A DNA stretch of 64,000 nt. Origin: Paramacrobiotus metropolitanus (Eukaryota; Tardigrada; Eutardigrada; Parachela; Macrobiotidae). The position numbers and the translations under genes were made by a program. This document shows, one piece after another, positions 21,437 to 32,830 of this stretch. The notes beneath the pieces were generated by a model that was not told the origin of the DNA, made no database searches, and saw only the letters and a list, made by a program, of their open reading frames with translations. Every line of letters starts with the position of its first letter. Within the stretch, counting starts at the first letter, position 1. The DNA is taken from NCBI RefSeq assembly GCF_019649055.1, contig NW_026570415.1, positions 98,538 to 162,537 on the forward strand, given 5' to 3'.

Positions 21437-23884
21437 ATGGAGGAATTACCGTATGCATACGGGCCAATGCGCTCTTGCAGACGCTGCCAACATAATACTA
21501 ACAATCGGAAGTGTGTGGAATGCACACTCGGACCGAATTTCCGATCGGAAAACCCACAGATCACCGTATCTCGTCTTTACGACGAAGTGCTGCTACGCAG
21601 CTTGGATGCCTACCGTACAATCACGCTACCGGAATATTGGACGATAGTCTGTGCCACGCCGTATTATTATCGTGGCGTTTTCGACAGTGCCGTTCAGTTT
21701 ATCAGCGATGGTGCTGACGAATGGTCTTATGCAATCCATCCTGAAAATTTCGGGCGATGCACAGTGGATTTGATGAAGCGCGTCACTGCGCCACCGAATC
21801 AGAGTTGCTCGGCGAGCGCCAGCGGACAACAAATGCCGTATCAGCCACAGCAAGGACAGTGGCAACCGCCAGTTATGTTTCAGCCACATCCATATCAGCA
21901 GCAAAGTCTGCCAACGACAGGATATCAGCCGCAAATGCAGCAAATGCAAGCGCCTATTCGTTATTCGAATATGGCACTGCAAGTACCGTCGGGCGCTTTG
22001 CCACCAGAGCATATTGCTCATCTTCAGCAGAGCCTCCCCAGTGGAAGTTACCAGTACGACCCGGAGACGCGGATGATAACTCCGTGTCCATGGCCAGCCG
22101 GAACAGCACCGAAAGAATCACCACAGCGGCAAACTAATCCGCTGTTAGCGAATCTTCCGCCGCTGACCAGGAAGCCGTCAGTGAATCAACAACCGCCTTT
22201 ACAATTGCTGCGAGTGCAGCCTGCGCCTGTAAGTGAATCAGTTGTTGACTCTGAGCCAAATTCAGGTGCTAGTCATTCTAGCAACACTAGCAATGCTAGT
22301 GGTAAAACTCGGCATAAAATTACTTACAACTTACCGAACGTGGGAAAAACCCCAGATAATTCGTTTGTGGAAGGCGACATAATGCCGGGTAGACTGAATG
22401 TGGCTGCTAAATTTCAGAGAAAAGCAGCAAATTGGAACATCCGCGCAACGCGCGATAAATCAACACCGTATAAACCGGATGCATCTGTGTCGGTGATGCC
22501 TGAAAGGCAAACACATCCACAATACATCCGCCGCGATATCGACGTTATTCGTCGTGATTTGGAGTTATATGTGGATCGTGTTGTGTCAGTAATTGGCACA
22601 GTTAATACTGACCAAAGAGCCGAAATTGGCAAAGCCATTATTGACACTTTGGATTTACTCCATACTATCGGATATGATCTCCGTATTAAGAACTCGATCA
22701 ATATGTATAAAATTGATCTGTTCCGTCAGATGGAGATTAGGCGATACGAAACGCCACGCCGTCATGGACTGCGTAGCGCGCTGGATATTTCCCAGCTGAA
22801 GGAGAAACTTACCGAAATTACCGTAGTAGATTGGGAATTAATTTCCCAGTTTAAAATCTTATACACCGAACAACCGGAGGAATTTCTCCTGCAGTTCATC
22901 CTACCGGACACGGATCCAGCAAAGTTCTGGTTTTTCTGCCGTGCCGCGTGTGCAATACAGCGAAAAGTTGCCCCCATGAAAATTACATGGGATACGATTA
23001 ATATCGGATGGGGACTTAAGAAGTATATTCTGGTCATCCTCTCCGCGCTAATGGGCAATTGCCACGCTCACCACTGGGCCCGGACATACCGGCAGGAGGA
23101 ACAGAATCGTCGATTAAAAAGCTACGTTAATCGCTTGGGCGAGCCTCTAAATGAGGAACAACAAGCGAAAGTCTTAAATGACATTCTGGGTGTGATGCAA
23201 GTCGACGGACTGAAGACCGAATCAATCCATAATGGATACTATGACGGGATCTATGATCTCATTAAGCGATTTGCTAACCGTCAAAGTCAGGGGAAGCGCA
23301 AAGTCGCCCCAAATTCTCCCGACACTCCAACGACCAGCAAGACAGTCCAACCTGAACCGAAGAAAACCGTAGTGTCAATGGACACTGAAGAAACTGACGA
23401 AACGCCGGAGACAGCTAATGCTGCACCAGTAATTGCAGATAACACTGCAACCGTACCGCCGACTGTGAATACCGAATCTGCAGTGATCACTGCGCCACCT
23501 AGCGAAATTCCGCGAACGGATGTCGTGGCGTCGGTGGAATCACTGACGATTTCAGGAAGCGCGCAGAAACTGCTGGAAGAAGCAGTAATGGAGACGGATG
23601 AGAAGCCGTCTATAGAGAATAATTTTCTCTATCCATCCCGCCAAGCCCTGCGGGACAGGCAGTACGAACTGGAAGCAATGGGCCAGGATTCGACCTTCAC
23701 CGATGTGGACCACTTGATTTTCGCGGTACACATCCCGGATAACGATACCGACCCGTTGTATTATCCAGGAGGAAATGGAGGAGCGGATATGTTGGATGAT
23801 AGTGCCGACATTAAGACTACGTCTGCCGTATTGAGCAACGCTCTTAACGTACTAAATGCCGAACCGCAGATGGAAATGCCGTAA
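21437..23884 (+). CDS. Retrotransposon ORF4: zinc-ribbon-like protein of unknown function
   Basis: An intact 815-residue ORF. The N-terminus has Cys14, Cys17, Cys26 and Cys29 (CxxC-x8-CxxC), a likely zinc ribbon. Residues about 120-270 are Gln/Pro-rich and low complexity. A helical, probably folded region spans about 360-620 and includes CHAHHW, followed by an acidic, Thr/Pro-rich tail. No signal peptide, no membrane span and no recognisable envelope or enzyme motif. Codon use and intactness match gag and ORF3, so it is likely part of the element and not captured debris. I do not recognise the family. Confidence 0.7.
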   Translation: MEELPYAYGPMRSCRRCQHNTNNRKCVECTLGPNFRSENPQITVSRLYDEVLLRSLDAYRTITLPEYWTIVCATPYYYRGVFDSAVQFISDGADEWSYAIHPENFGRCTVDLMKRVTAPPNQSCSASASGQQMPYQPQQGQWQPPVMFQPHPYQQQSLPTTGYQPQMQQMQAPIRYSNMALQVPSGALPPEHIAHLQQSLPSGSYQYDPETRMITPCPWPAGTAPKESPQRQTNPLLANLPPLTRKPSVNQQPPLQLLRVQPAPVSESVVDSEPNSGASHSSNTSNASGKTRHKITYNLPNVGKTPDNSFVEGDIMPGRLNVAAKFQRKAANWNIRATRDKSTPYKPDASVSVMPERQTHPQYIRRDIDVIRRDLELYVDRVVSVIGTVNTDQRAEIGKAIIDTLDLLHTIGYDLRIKNSINMYKIDLFRQMEIRRYETPRRHGLRSALDISQLKEKLTEITVVDWELISQFKILYTEQPEEFLLQFILPDTDPAKFWFFCRAACAIQRKVAPMKITWDTINIGWGLKKYILVILSALMGNCHAHHWARTYRQEEQNRRLKSYVNRLGEPLNEEQQAKVLNDILGVMQVDGLKTESIHNGYYDGIYDLIKRFANRQSQGKRKVAPNSPDTPTTSKTVQPEPKKTVVSMDTEETDETPETANAAPVIADNTATVPPTVNTESAVITAPPSEIPRTDVVASVESLTISGSAQKLLEEAVMETDEKPSIENNFLYPSRQALRDRQYELEAMGQDSTFTDVDHLIFAVHIPDNDTDPLYYPGGNGGADMLDDSADIKTTSAVLSNALNVLNAEPQMEMP

Positions 23885-24531
23885 AAGCATTAAATGTTAA
23901 AAAAAAAAAAAATTTAAATCGCCGTAGTACACTGTGTGTATACCGTGATTTGATCGCCGTAAAAGCATTAAATGCTAAAAAATTAAATCGCCGTAGTACA
24001 CTGTGTGTATACCGGAATTTAAATCGCCGTATAAGCCCAACGAGTGCATCAAAAATTCTCAATCAATTCTAAACAAAAAAATTGAAAAGCCGTAGACGCA
24101 CAAATCTGTGCACAATACTTGGTTAACGAATTGCCGTAGTGCATTAATTGCATAACAGATGAATAAAATTGCCGAAGATGCACAAAACTGCATAAATGTC
24201 GTGGATCGACGCAACAATGCGTATGATTGGAGGAAAACTCCGGAATGGATTGGAAAACCTGCAACATAACAGGGATTGATGCAGGATTGGATTTAACTGG
24301 AATGGGATTTTACCGGAATAATTACCGGATTTTTTGTTACGAGTTTAAAAACTCGTTTGATCAATTTTTCGCCGCATTTTGCAGCGTGTGTTCTCACTAA
24401 CCTGTGATGGAATAATTGGCACATTTTTTTTAATAAGAATTGCTCACTATGTTGCATTTAACATGCATATTCTCACTTTTCTCATTCCTGTTTTTGAGCC
24501 TCAAGGGGCCTCGGCATCCCGTCCCGTGGCA
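23885..24531 (+). repeat. Retrotransposon 3' noncoding region with GCCGTA-centred repeats
   Basis: Two near-identical copies of about 70 bp (23876-23952, 23956-24018) each hold CGCCGTAAAAGCATTAAATG and CGCCGTAGTACACTGTGTG. They are followed by shorter units in which GCCGTAG or GCCGAAG precedes a small hairpin (GCACAAATCTGTGC, TGCATTAATTGCA). No clean polypurine tract precedes the 3' LTR; only AAGGGG near 24513 is seen. Confidence 0.7.
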
Positions 24532-24827
24532 TGTCAGAGTGTTGTGCATAGTGCACAGGATATTGGCACGGACGCCTCACCATCATTGGCTCGGCTTACC
24601 ATCTGCCAGCTTTTCAAACACGACTGATCGTGTTTGCCATTCGGGTGCCAGCATCGGAACCGTTAACATCGTTTCCTAGCTTTCCTTGGTTTCATGCCCT
24701 TTTTCTCACCTTTAGAGATTTGTTTTGATGCTGATTAGCATTTATTTCATTGAAATAAAAGCGATTATTTCGAGGAGATGTTGTTTCCGTTGTCATTTCT
24801 CTGTACAGCGTAGACGCTTCTCCGAGA
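24532..24827 (+). repeat. 3' long terminal repeat
   Basis: 296 bp, matches the 5' LTR without a visible difference, then CTGG target duplication. Confidence 0.95.
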
Positions 24828-24924
24828 CTGGCGTATCAAAAGTCCCATTCCGTGCCGATCTTGCTCGAATTCTTCATGTCTATACATGTAAATACACTGT
24901 GCGCATACAGTGAAAGGTCGTTTC

Positions 24925-25357
24925 TACACCGAAAAACAGCTGCACTGTTTTTTTCCGACTAATGTAAAAATGAATTTCAACAATTTTGAAATTCTTCATG
25001 AAATATACGTGTTAACGAACTCGATGTAATTTATAAATATGTACCATGTGTGCGCAAGAACGATCTCGATATGCACCAATATACGCGAGTTTGCTTGCAA
25101 AATTTAAAGAAAATCGGTACACCTGAATGCGTTTAAACTTTCTGAAGCTTTCTTACACCAAACTCTCCATGCCTACCCAACGGCTGCACACACCAACGAT
25201 TTGCACGTAGCCATTGTATACAAATCATTTACAATGGTTAGCTACAGAATGTCCTTACACAATGCACAAGCGTTTGGGAGAATGCGAAAGTGAAAGGTTT
25301 TGTGCATGTACACTAATATGATACCATCAATACCATGTACCGGATCACTTCCCTTAA
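24925..25357 (-). mobile_element. Diverged inverted copy of the MITE at 1853-2300
   Basis: The right end (..ATACCATGTACCGGATCACTTCCCTTAA) in reverse complement aligns with the left end of the intronic MITE, including GGTACATgGT and ACACAAAACCTTTCACTTTCGC-like sequence. Scattered similarity continues to the GAAATTCATTTT segment near 24975. The far end is unclear. Confidence 0.5.
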
Positions 25358-25831
25358 GAATTGTTTTGCAACCCGGCATTTTATGAATTTCTGTCGGTAA
25401 CTTTGTAGGAGACCTTCCTAAGCTTTTATCAACCTATCACTTGAAAAAAACGAAAAACAAGACTAATACAGATACAGGCAAAACCCGGATGATCCTTCGG
25501 GAAGCATTTCACAAGCCAACCCCGAGAAAACATATATTGTTCATGTTCTCCACGTGGTTTTTGAATCCATCGTCATTGAGCAGGCTCGTAAAGTTTACAG
25601 CCGATTATTTAAAGTTTATTACCGCGTAGAAGCTGCTAATGTCTCCTGGGCCAACAAACTGTATCGCCTGTTCAAGCCAAACCGGTGGCGCGGCGCCTGG
25701 AGCTAGTTAGGTGCTTAGGAAATACCAGCTGAGCAGGCAACTTGCATGCTTGCACTGTTGCAGCGTTTAAACTTGCTAGCCGTACAGCCGGTGCTTCGCT
25801 ATTAATCAACACCCAGCAGACTGTAGTCGTA

Positions 25832-28043
25832 ATGCTAAGATTATCCATCTGTTCCTGTCTGCTGTGCATTGTTTTCCATGTCTGCACCGGTCAGGACGCT
25901 TTCCAGGACGACATCCTGGGATGCGATCCCGCCGCGCATCCGCCGTGTCCGCTGCAAACCGCCGCACCACATTATTACAAAAAGGAGGAGACGGTGTACA
26001 TTCCCTACGTCATCGATCCAGAAATTGACGGTACGTCCCACTTCAGAAGCGTTTAATTAGCTCCGCGGTTAATGCTGAACGAACATCAGTCAATTTCTCA
26101 GAAAGAATTATGTAAAACCGAGAAAACGATAAAGCGAAGGATTGTTGCGGTCATTTCAAAAATTTAAACATACAGATCAATAAAAAAAATTTATTTTCAA
26201 AACAGACAAATTCTGAATTTCGCTTTGATTGGGCTTTGCCTTATTATAACAATATGCTGTCTTTTCGTCAAATCGCACGGATGCTACGAGCACAAACGCT
26301 TTTTTATGCCGATGTGTACATTTCGTTGGGCTGTAAAATGAAATTAAACAGTTTTGGAATGCGCGAGAGCCAAAATATTATACGCTTTTCCTAATGAGCT
26401 GACCGTTAGCAGATGCTTCGGTGGAGACCATAACCGCGGCAGTGGACTCGGTCAGCCAGCAGACCGGCTGCCTGCAGTTCGTCCCGGTGGAGGACGCCCA
26501 CCGTCGCGGCATCCCGCGGAAACCGCTCATCCGTTTCGCCCACGACGACCGCTGCGCGGCACAGTTCGACCCGGCGGCAAACCCGGTCCACAAGGTCTAC
26601 CTGACGACGGACTGCGTCGCCACCGGCAAAACCGGCCGCATCCAGGAGCTGCTGCTCCTGGCCATGGGTTTCCCACGGGAAATCGATCGTCACGACCGGG
26701 ATGACTATGTCGTCATCAACTGGGAGAATATCGACGAAGGTGCACTCACTTTATTCTGCTTTTAACAAGAAGTAAGCAAAAGATTGTCTTATCAATGCAG
26801 CTCGCAAACCGGAACTGTATAAAAACGAAGCCGGTGTTTTCGATGCGCTGCCGTATGATTTCGCATCCCTCCTGCATCCCGGATATAATTTCCTGATGCG
26901 CAGTAAGAAAGCGCCCAGTATCCTTCCCAAGACCCGGATTGTCGTGGGCCTGCAGGAAAAGCTGAGCGCCGGTGATATAACAAAACTGAAGAAGACCGTT
27001 TGCGAAGGTGCGCAGGACTTTATTTCTAGCACCATTATGTTACGCGTTTTGTACGAGCGCGGTTTATTAGGAACCCCGGGCACGCCAAGCAACAAGCGGA
27101 TGGCGATCAAGCCCCGCCCAACGCCCACCACCAAACCCACCACCACGACAGCCCCGACGACAACCGACGAACCGGTGACCACGGAGGAACCGGCGCCGAC
27201 GGACGCGCCAGCATCAGGCTGCGGTTCGTAAGTTCCTCAGTGTTCGGACTTGCTTGATCTTGTACCCAGCGTCTTCTTCGTACAGTCCTTCTCCTATTTT
27301 TTTGGTTCAGAAGCAAAAGCAAAGGGTGGGGCTGATACTCAACCTTACAGAGAATGCGAATGCATCGGCTCAGATTCAGATTTAAAAAATCAGATTAAAT
27401 CTGTGGATTCAGATTAAAAATCAGTGTGCAGCGGTAGTACAACAAGCACAGTGCGCATGCAACCACAATCACTACAATTAGCCGACACCAGAAATTAGGA
27501 AATGGACTGTAATTTACAAACGACAACGGTTGCATTAATGAAACCCAACACCGGTATGTTTTTAATTTTGATTTATGACGGTCTGTTTTTAGGGGCTGCG
27601 AGGAGAATCCATCCGCCGTGGAAATCGTGACCCCGTCGATGAGCCTTCCACTGAAACAGTGCAGAAGAGGCCAGCCGGTAACGGTCATCAACCGACAGAC
27701 CATGTCGCGGACCTTCATCTACCCTCCGCGCACCCAGTTCCGTGCGCAAAGCCGCACATCATCCTGGTGGTTCGGCCAGAACGCCGACAGTAAGTACTGC
27801 GTTTTCTCCCGAAAATGGCTCGAAGACAGTAGGCCTTTTTTTTCTAAAGTGGCGACGCGAGACCATCTGGCCAAATCGGTGGACTACGACGACTTCAAGG
27901 GTGTGGTTAGCACGGTAAAGACGATACAGGCGGACGAGTCAACACGCGTGTTCCAGACGAAGTACGAGCCCAGTATGATGCCGGACGGCGGAGAGCTGCG
28001 GCAGACCAAAGAAGAGATGCGGATCATGCAGTGCGCTGGTTGA
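25832..28043 (+). CDS. Astacin-like pseudoenzyme (catalytic motif lost), five exons
   Basis: Exons 25832-26030, 26413-26739, 26801-27227, 27593-27789 and 27850-28043 keep one frame (phases 1,1,2,1) and give about 447 residues. A signal peptide (MLRLSICSCLLCIVFHVCTG) shows secretion. Residues about 55-230 follow the astacin fold: VYIPYVID, a Cys-Leu-Gln-Phe segment and DRDDYVVINWENI after the active site. At the zinc site (near 144-156), where astacins have HExxHxxGxxH, the sequence is QELLLLAMGFPRE, so all three His and the catalytic Glu are absent. A Thr/Pro-rich mucin-like linker (TTTTAPTTTDEPVTTEE) separates a cysteine-containing C-terminal part. It could bind astacin substrates or inhibitors without cleaving. 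It lies directly upstream of the active paralog, so a tandem duplication is likely. Confidence 0.75.
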
Positions 28044-29171
28044 AAGACAACTACACGCTACCATCTCTTCCAGTACTCTAATCCAGCCGACTGTGTTTGT
28101 TTGAATTGCTGTCGTATAAGACACTCGTATCACGTATGCACATGTAGAAGCGATGCATATCTATATTATTATACCGATAAAAGAACAGTGGGTAATTATT
28201 AATACGTCTAGTGTCGCGTCATCGGCTGACGCATCGTATAGCACGTACGCATCACGACAGTCTCATGAAACCTGACAGATGTCATTTATACATTAAATAA
28301 ATTATGTCATTTATCGATCTACAAATAGAAGTATTGGTAATTATTATCTGCATTATTCTCTTATCGGGTTAATTTCTGTTTACTGTCAGATTGATCGATA
28401 CACCAGATGTTTTCGCCTTCGTACAGTATGTCGGTCTAATTTTTGATTTCGTTTTGATAAATTGTTCACCGTCTCCAAGCTTTATTTAGTTTCTCTAATA
28501 ATCTGCTGGTGTTCTGTGTCGTTACTCGTTAGTGCATAAAAAGTCAAGAGAAAATTTTATTATAATCAAAAGTATACTTTCTGAACACTTTATTTTTCTG
28601 GAAAATACATAAAAAGCGTACTTTTTTCTTAAAGCGCATTTCTTAACAGCGTGTGCATGTACTGGCTGAATTATGAACAAAATTCGCGCTAAAAGAGATT
28701 TTTTATGGAACCTTGTACTCTGTATACTTTACATAGCAGGATAATTAGTATGTAGCAGATAGTTGTTAGACATGTTGGGGGTTATACGCAGCCCATATCC
28801 ATCCATCTTGCCAAGTAGGATGTGGCGTCGTCAGTTGTGACAGGCTGTCGCCGGCAGCGCCAAGGTAACGTCTGCGCCGCCGTTCTTCTCGTCCTGCTGA
28901 TCTCCATATTACGTGATACCCGCCAATAATACCATCCGCGCATATCCATCAGCCTTAATTAAACATACATAATTGTATGTTGCTGTTGATGCTGCGCATG
29001 CCGCAATCATGCCGGCGTTTCACGTGCAACAACAAATACACAACAACATCAGTGGCAATACCGTTATCGCAGTACCTTTCTGCTGGAATGCTGCGTAAAC
29101 CCATCTGCATGTGACGCCGACCGTTGCCGCAATAAGGTCCTTATTATATACCCGGTATTACCGTTTTTAAA
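28044..29171. other. Intergenic between the astacin genes
   Basis: AT-rich spacer; TTATTATATACCCGG near 29142 may be the TATA region of the next gene. Nothing else recognised. Confidence 0.5.
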
Positions 29172-32116
29172 ATGATCTCAACGGTATTCTGCCTGTTGTT
29201 GGTCGTGCTGGTGTCAGCAATCGGTTCCGTATCGATCCCTGCAGGTCGGTGTAATTACACTGTTTTTGGCAGAATATATTTCTGAATCGAGGAAGTTTTT
29301 CTGCTGCGTAGATTGGAGACGCTACATCAGTCCAGATGTCCTGAAGACCTCCAACACGCACAGCAACAAGGCGCTATACGCCAATGACTATTTCGAAGGC
29401 GACATTATCGGTTTCGAGAACAGCATGACGGAAAACGAAGTACGTAGCATTACTCCTAATTTATTTGCTGTTTATTAGAGTGAACACAGTATCCTAAGTG
29501 TTCCCTAGTTGTCAAAAGCCGTGGACAACACCATCAACGACGAGCGCTTCAAGTGGACCGGCGGCAGCATTCCCTACAAGATCGCCGCTGATATCCAGCG
29601 CGGCAACGCCTTCAGTATGCCATAGCCAACCATGAATCAGATATCCATAGCCAACCATGAATCAGATATCCATAGCCAACCATGAATCAGATATCCATAG
29701 CCAACCATGAATCAGATATGACATTTAAGTGCTTTTCCTTTTGTAGAACCAGAGGAAATGGAGGCCATCCAGAGAGCCATGCTGTCCATCACGATTCTTA
29801 CGCAGAACTGTATTCAGTTTGTGGAGCAGACGAACGAGAATGATTATATCAGCTTTCTGCCGAAAAGCAGCCGGTACGGATTACAGTGTAATGCTAAAAA
29901 CCTGTATGCCTCGCTTTAAACGTAGCATTAGATGCGTGGGTTTACATGTTTGACCTAAAAATTGAATGTCTCGTTCTAAATGTAGAACTAAAAATGCAGG
30001 ACGAGCAAATTAATTGCTTCGTTTTAAATTTAGTGCAAAAAAATAAAAATTTAATGCCTCGTTTTAAATGTGGTGCTAAATAACGGGAGGCCTCGTTTTA
30101 GATTTAGACTGAAATATTTGATGCCTCGTTTCAACGCATAATGCGTTAATAAACTATTCCATTCTAACGCGCTAATGAGCATGACTAATTTTCGCTCTTT
30201 TAATATTTAATTATTCGCTCACTGCATTTCCGCATTTGATTTTAAGAAATCTGAAAAACCTAAGAAAATATTTTTCTTCTGAAAGGTGTGCGTCGAGTAT
30301 CGGTCGGCAAGGCGGGAAGCAATCGATCTACTTGGCTCCCGGATGCATGGCCACCGACGGCGACATCCAGCATGAAATTCTCCACGCGCTAGGCCTTTCC
30401 CATGAACAGGCGCGATTGGACCGCGACGAGCACGTCAATGTCAACTGGGACAACATTCCCCCATGTACGACATAATTCTAGAAAATTCGTTGAATCTGCG
30501 ACATAGAATAACGGTTTGTGTAAATGTAGCGGATCGCGATCAGTTCAAGAAGTACAACAGCCAGACCTTCGGCCTCCCGTACGACTACCAGTCCGTCATG
30601 CACTTCAAGTACAACGCTTTCGCCAAGAGCGCCTCGGCGCCGACGATCATCCCAAAGAAACTGGCGGCAGCGTTGGGACAGAGCACCAATCTCAGTCCGC
30701 TAGATGTGGTCAAACTGGAGCGGCATTTCGGGTGCCCCATTGTCAACTCTACCCAACTCATAGGTATATAAAAGGTCACCAACATAAAACAAACTGGAAC
30801 TGCAATCTGCTTTCGATTAGTTACAATTAACGTAAAATTTAGAAACAATTTTAAAAATTAATATTTTTGTCAAAGGTCATCAACGAGCCTAACGCTTTAG
30901 TACAGTCAGTTATTTAATTAGCTTAATGAACAGCCAAAACATTTGTTTTAAATAATTTACTTAAGTTCTAATTTTTTTTAGATAAATAACAGATAAAATA
31001 ATTAATTGATCATTAATTTTTTTATTAGGATGTTATTAAAAGCAAACAAGTGTGATAACCAGTTATTCATTTTATTATTTATAAAGTGAATATAAAGTTA
31101 TATTTTCTTACCTTATTTGTTACTTTATCTATTGATTTTTCCTTTATTACTGAATTTTAGCTCAAACGCAAAAACGTTTCTCCGGATCGGCGGAGAAATC
31201 CGTGCGCGACGATGACGCCGAACTCTACCCGGCGTTCCTCAACACCCGGCTCTCGCAACTCGAATGTCAGGAGCTCTTCACTGACCGTTGCCAGCCGCCG
31301 GGCGATAAAGACAACTGCTCAGCCGTGGACACCTCCGTCCTGGAGATCAGCTGCAGCTGGGAGCTCAGTCTCCTGGAACTCCGCGGTCTCCTGCAGAACC
31401 TCGCCGGCTTCGGCATGCGCCAGATCATCGTCGACCTCCCCGACAAGATCTACATCACGGCGAACCTGTGGAGCCCGGTGCGGCCGCAGATCGTCGTCTA
31501 CCAGACGTACAACTGCAGCAGCGCCGAGACCACCGCCAAGGTTTCCGGGATGAGCAGTTTGCTGAGTTTGTACTTGAAGTATTGCGACGGACTCGTCATC
31601 CAGAAGACGCACTTCCAAGGGACTCCGAAACTGCGCTGGGTCCGGATGGTGTATTCCAGCATCGCCGCGCTGGAGAAGGGGACGTTCCTGAACCTCCTGG
31701 ATCTGCGGTTGTTATCCCTGGAGATCTCCTTCTTCTACACACCGTTCACGGAAACCGGACGGGCGTTTATTGGGCGACTGCACTGCCAGACGGAGTTGGC
31801 GTGGTACCGGAGGTTCTTGCAGCGGAACCCGGTGCTGTTGGCGGCGAAATTGCCGGGGGAGGTGTACCATGTCAATGAGCGCTGGCAGAGCGTCGGATTG
31901 GGGAAGTCGGAGATTTACTATCCGGTGGATTGTTCCAAGGAGATCCCACTGAACCACTCCGCGGTGAATTTTAATATTGAGGCGTACTCGCTGAACGATA
32001 ATCTCAAGTACAACGTGATGCCCCGGGATTTGGAGCAGCACGGACGGGAGAATTTTAAAGAGAAGATTGCTGCGCAGCCTGTTAATGCTTACGATGATAA
32101 TGTACCCGAAACATAG
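29172..32116 (+). CDS. Secreted astacin metalloprotease fused to an LRR-like C-terminal domain, seven exons
   Basis: Exons 29172-29244, 29336-29439, 29509-29614, 29747-29873, 30286-30464, 30530-30763 and 31161-32116 keep one frame and give about 592 residues. The start encodes a signal peptide (MISTVFCLLLVVLVSA). A propeptide-like region precedes WTGGSIPYKI, the usual beginning of the mature astacin domain. Exon 5 carries HEILHALGLSHEQARLDRDEH, the full HExxHxxGxxH zinc site with the following Glu. Exon 6 has the Met-turn SVMHFKYNAF. The 956-nt last exon encodes leucine-rich-repeat-like sequence (L..L.L....L......F) with cysteines, not the EGF/CUB domains common after astacins. The fusion rests on splice frame alone: CATAG|GTATAT joined to TTTTAG|CT. 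A stop would follow at 30769-30771 if that intron were retained. Confidence 0.75.
29621..29719 (+). repeat. 25-bp minisatellite in astacin intron 3
   Basis: Four near-perfect copies of a 25-bp unit containing CATAGCCAACCATGAATCAG directly after the donor of exon 3. Confidence 0.9.
29895..30150 (+). repeat. Degenerate TGCCTCGTTTTAAATGTAG repeat in astacin intron 4
   Basis: Five to six imperfect copies with a period of about 45-60 nt. The same repeat occurs at about 44105-44245 before the astacin pseudogene, showing that the intron was duplicated too. Confidence 0.65.
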
Positions 32117-32433
32117 GTTTGTTGTACTTATGTTCTGTGCTTAGAATGGTTATGAGGCGATCATGCTTCGGGTTGCTCAAAGCGAAATGGTATTGTTGCC
32201 GGCGACAATACTCACCTCAGTCTGTGCTAAGGAGACGTTCCTACAGAGAAACACGGGACTTGCAAATTTGTATCCTTTTCGAAATAAGAGTAATCTATAA
32301 TCAGTTTAATTACAAATCTGTTAAAGATTTTTATAGAATGCCTGGGTTAATAGGCAACGAATGGAATTACCTGTTTTCGTTTAAATCTTCGTAACTCTAT
32401 TGGCTAATGATTAATATCATAATATCTATTAAA
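32117..32433. other. 3' flank of the astacin-LRR gene
   Basis: About 32180-32400 is similar to 44885-45140 downstream of the astacin pseudogene (TTGTTGCCGGC.ACA.., ..GACGTTCCT.., CAACGAA.GG.ATTA), marking the right part of a segmental duplication. Confidence 0.55.
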
Positions 32434-32830
32434 ACCCGCGCTCAAGCTTTGACTATGACTGCTCAAACTCTGACTCCTAGAAGTCTGAATCTGACTGCTG
32501 GGTTAATTCTAATGTTTTCTTATGTTGCCTCTTATGTTTCCTAATTTACTTCTTATCTTTTCTTATGTTACTTTGTGTGTTTCTTATGTTCTTATGTTTT
32601 CTTCTAGTTTTACTATATTCTTATGTTTTTATGCTTGATTCTATTCTTATATTTTTACATTATTATAATCTTATGCTTGATTTCTTTTTATGTTTTTCTC
32701 TTATTCTTATATTCCAAGGTTTTATTCTCTTTTCATGTTATATCCTTACGTTTTACTTCTATATTTCATTGCAATGTTATTTTTATTCATGTTTCATTGC
32801 AATGTTATTTTTATATTCTTTTTAAAATAA
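32434..32830. mobile_element. Foldback-family relic (CCCGCGCTCAAGCT terminus plus TTCTTATG repeats)
   Basis: Starts with CCCGCGCTCAAGCTTTGACT, matching the terminus of the foldback element at 51519-52250, then degenerate CTGACT repeats, then 300 nt of TTCTTATGTTT-type repeats. The opposite arm is not clear. Confidence 0.5.

Larger units (their letters stand above)
9938..24827 (+). mobile_element. Ty3/Gypsy-type LTR retrotransposon, 14.9 kb, with two extra ORFs
   Basis: Two 296-bp LTRs that I read as identical (9938-10233 and 24532-24827) start with TGTCAG and end with CCGAGA. CTGG occurs on both outer flanks (9934-9937 and 24828-24831) as a 4-bp target duplication. Order inside: primer site, leader, gag, protease, reverse transcriptase, RNase H, integrase, then ORF3 and ORF4 and a repeat-rich 3' noncoding part. 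Protease-RT-RNase H-integrase order is that of Ty3/Gypsy. The length is about twice that of usual Gypsy elements because of the two extra ORFs. Identical LTRs imply recent insertion, yet pol has three 1-nt frame breaks, so this copy is defective or the assembly has indel errors. Confidence 0.95.

Noticed and set aside
18743-23884. ORF3 or ORF4 as an envelope gene
   Set aside because: Neither has a signal peptide, a transmembrane span, a fusion-peptide-like segment or a furin-type site.
31212-31878. Arg/Ser-rich and other open frames overlapping the LRR-like exon
   Set aside because: Out-of-frame readings of a GC-rich exon; the spliced frame is the one that joins the astacin domain.
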